From Candidatus Doudnabacteria bacterium (GTDB lineage: Bacteria; Patescibacteriota; Doudnabacteria; UBA920; 2-01-FULL-50-11): a stretch of 12,775 nucleotides of DNA. Under the pieces are notes generated by a model, which was not told where the DNA came from, did no database searches, and saw nothing but the letters and a program-made list of their open reading frames with translations. The stretch lies in the NCBI GenBank assembly GCA_016205055.1, contig JACQJK010000106.1:1-12775 (forward strand). Direction: 5' to 3'. This document shows, piece after piece, positions 12,082 to 12,775 of this stretch. How positions within the stretch are numbered: the stretch's first letter is position 1; each line of letters starts with the position of its first letter. Made by a program: the position numbers and the translations under genes.

Positions 12082-12124
12082 TCTTTTGCCGTAAACTTGA
12101 TGATCGTATAGTCCTTGGTAAAAG
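12082..12124 (-). repeat. Copy B of the 43-bp dispersed repeat
   Basis: Starts 3 bases after the lepA stop. It is 38/43 identical to 3688-3730, and its minus-strand frame encodes FTKDYTIIKFTAKD and stops within the end of lepA. The flanks add nested hairpins: CGCCCGC (12143-12149) with GCGGGCG (12173-12179), TTGGC-TTA-GCCAA (12150-12162), and GGGCG-GGAA-CGCCC (12175-12188). None is followed by a T-run, so I do not call a lepA terminator. Confidence 0.7.
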
Positions 12125-12250
12125 AGGAGGAAGTTACCCGCGCGCCCGCTTGGCTTAGCCAAACCGTGGTGTGCGGGCGGGAACGCCCTCGGGCGCAAGT
12201 CGAATGGGCGGAGACGGATAAAAAAATCGTCCGCGGTTAAACGAACGACG

Positions 12251-12421
12251 TTATGCTTTGGGAAAAAGGGCGGCAGCAATGAGTCGCGAGGCGTCCCAGA
12301 GCGGCATCTCGTGCGGTCGGATCAAGCGCTCCGGGCGCACGAGTTCTCGGGTCTGCCCTTGCGCGAATGCCAGCAGGGTTTCCTCTTGCAGTTGGTGTTC
12401 GGCGGCGAGCAAGCGAGGCAA
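12251..12421 (-). CDS. Possible small protein (56 aa), unknown
   Basis: A minus-strand frame, TTG 12421 to TAA 12251, encodes PRLLAAEHQLQEETLLAFAQ at the start and ends DASRLIAAALFPKA. The composition (Leu/Ala/Glu helices, mostly G or C at third positions) is more protein-like than the other frames of this segment. A TATTAT box (12454-12449) with TTTCCA 16 bases ahead lies about 30 bases upstream. There is no Shine-Dalgarno or ATG, so the start is uncertain; it could extend upstream only to a TAA 8 codons before. No family recognised; a chance frame is possible. Confidence 0.35.
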   Translation of the reverse strand: MPRLLAAEHQLQEETLLAFAQGQTRELVRPERLIRPHEMPLWDASRLIAAALFPKA

Positions 12422-12461
12422 AATTGTTTTTTCAAACCCGGGCTGTTATAATATTTCTGAC

Positions 12462-12572
12462 TTACTGGGTGGAAACAATGAGCGGCAGCAAAGTAAAAAC
12501 CAGCATCGCCACGATGAAGACGATGGAAAGCACGATCATTACCCGTTGAACCCGTTTTCGGTTGCGAAACAT
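12462..12572 (-). CDS. Small single-span membrane protein (36 aa)
   Basis: ATG 12572 to TAA 12462 encodes MFRNRKRVQRVM followed by a 22-residue hydrophobic helix (IVLSIVFIVAMLVFTLLPLIV) and STQ at the end. A basic N-terminus followed by one helix is a sound small membrane protein with the N-terminus inside. An extended -10 (TG G TATAAT, 12640-12635) lies about 63 bases upstream. It is divergent from the FtsB-like gene at 12649. Function unknown. Confidence 0.55.
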   Translation of the reverse strand: MFRNRKRVQRVMIVLSIVFIVAMLVFTLLPLIVSTQ

Positions 12573-12588
12573 GTTCAAAGTGATTTTA

Positions 12589-12602
12589 TCCGCCCGGGCG
12601 GA
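12589..12602. repeat. Perfect 14-bp palindrome TCCGCCCGGGCGGA
   Basis: Sister of the palindrome at 8763-8776, differing only at the two central bases. It lies in the divergent gap between the 36-residue membrane protein and the FtsB-like gene. Confidence 0.7.
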
Positions 12603-12634
12603 CTAAGGAGGTTAGCCGTGGGCTGCATGAGTGA

Positions 12635-12640
12635 ATTATA
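12635..12640 (-). promoter_or_regulatory. Extended -10 box for the 36-aa membrane protein
   Basis: On the minus strand TGGTATAAT gives a perfect TATAAT with the TG extension. The -35 position (TTTCTT) is weak, as extended -10 promoters allow. It lies 9 bases from the start of the divergent FtsB-like gene, so both genes probably share this control region. Confidence 0.45.
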
Positions 12641-12648
12641 CCATAGCG

Positions 12649-12775
12649 ATGACGTGGAAGAAATTATTGAACTCCAAAATATTTCTGATTTTTTTGTTTT
12701 TTCTGCTCATCGGCCTGGTTTATCTGTTTGCGGTTGAATTGCGCAAGCGTTATTTTATCGAACAGGAGATCGGGC
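12649..12775 (+). CDS. FtsB/DivIC-like septum formation protein, N-terminal part (runs off right edge)
   Basis: ATG 12649 opens a frame with no stop to the window end (42 codons): MTWKKLLNSK, then a strongly hydrophobic helix (IFLIFLFFLLIGLVYLFAV, about residues 11-29), then a polar stretch ELRKRYFIEQEIG that begins a possible coiled coil. A short basic tail, one helix and an immediate coiled coil is the FtsB/DivIC (septum formation initiator) layout, proteins that sit in the divisome with FtsL and FtsQ. Only 42 residues are visible, so the family call is an inference from architecture. No Shine-Dalgarno. Confidence 0.6.
   Translation, partial: MTWKKLLNSKIFLIFLFFLLIGLVYLFAVELRKRYFIEQEIG

Noticed and set aside
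12258..12737. A 159-codon plus-strand frame across 12258-12737
   Set aside because: It is Ser/Cys/Arg-rich and crosses two better minus-strand frames and the FtsB-like start in another frame, so it is a shadow.

Overview
The window looks like a piece of a Patescibacteria (Candidate Phyla Radiation) chromosome, probably from the Parcubacteria group. This rests on remembered family distributions: a DUF4012 membrane protein, a stand-alone winged-helix/Cas2-fold (PaaX-like) protein with no CRISPR array, and a membrane-anchored CAP-domain protein with a His-rich start. Most genes also lack a Shine-Dalgarno sequence. TGA is used as a stop (murJ, obg and the small gene after obg), so the recoded code 25 of Gracilibacteria/Absconditabacteria does not apply. 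No rRNA, insertion sequence or CRISPR array was found.

Layout. At 1-214 is the start of a minus-strand membrane protein that runs off the left edge, followed by a minus-strand tRNA-Gln(CTG) at 342-412 and two inverted repeats. A near-consensus promoter (574-602) leads into a CAP-domain protein (795-2348). After a terminator come obg (2434-3408) and an overlapping 71-residue DUF4258-like gene (3405-3620). A repeat-filled gap (3621-3942) precedes a promoter, the DUF4012 gene (about 4026-6272) and murJ (6284-7891). A convergent terminator separates murJ from the minus-strand PaaX/Cas2-like gene (8042-8602), whose promoter holds a perfect 14-bp palindrome. A doubtful small ORF and a gap follow. 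Next is a minus-strand anchored protein of unknown function (9166-10005) with the only textbook promoter plus Shine-Dalgarno in the window, then lepA (10247-12079). The right end has two small minus-strand ORFs and the start of an FtsB/DivIC-like protein (12649 to the edge).

Functional theme. Ribosome and translation factors (obg, lepA, tRNA-Gln) sit beside cell-envelope genes (MurJ lipid II flippase, CAP protein, DUF4012 protein, FtsB-like). This is ordinary core content for a small-genome bacterium.

The unusual part is the repeats. (1) The first 11-16 codons of lepA occur three times in tandem at about 100-bp spacing (about 10051-10294), and the two upstream copies are each followed by a CCCC-hairpin-GGGG unit. 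Copy 1 differs from lepA in 8 of 11 codons, all synonymously. (2) A roughly 49-bp C-rich/G-rich palindrome lies in frame inside lepA, lengthening a loop of the GTPase domain. (3) A second palindrome made of doubled 8-mers lies in frame near the start of the DUF4012 gene. (4) A 43-bp repeat (38/43 identical) recurs at 3688-3730 and 12082-12124, in both cases just after the 3' end of a plus-strand gene. Together these suggest palindromic mobile sequences that insert both between and inside genes.
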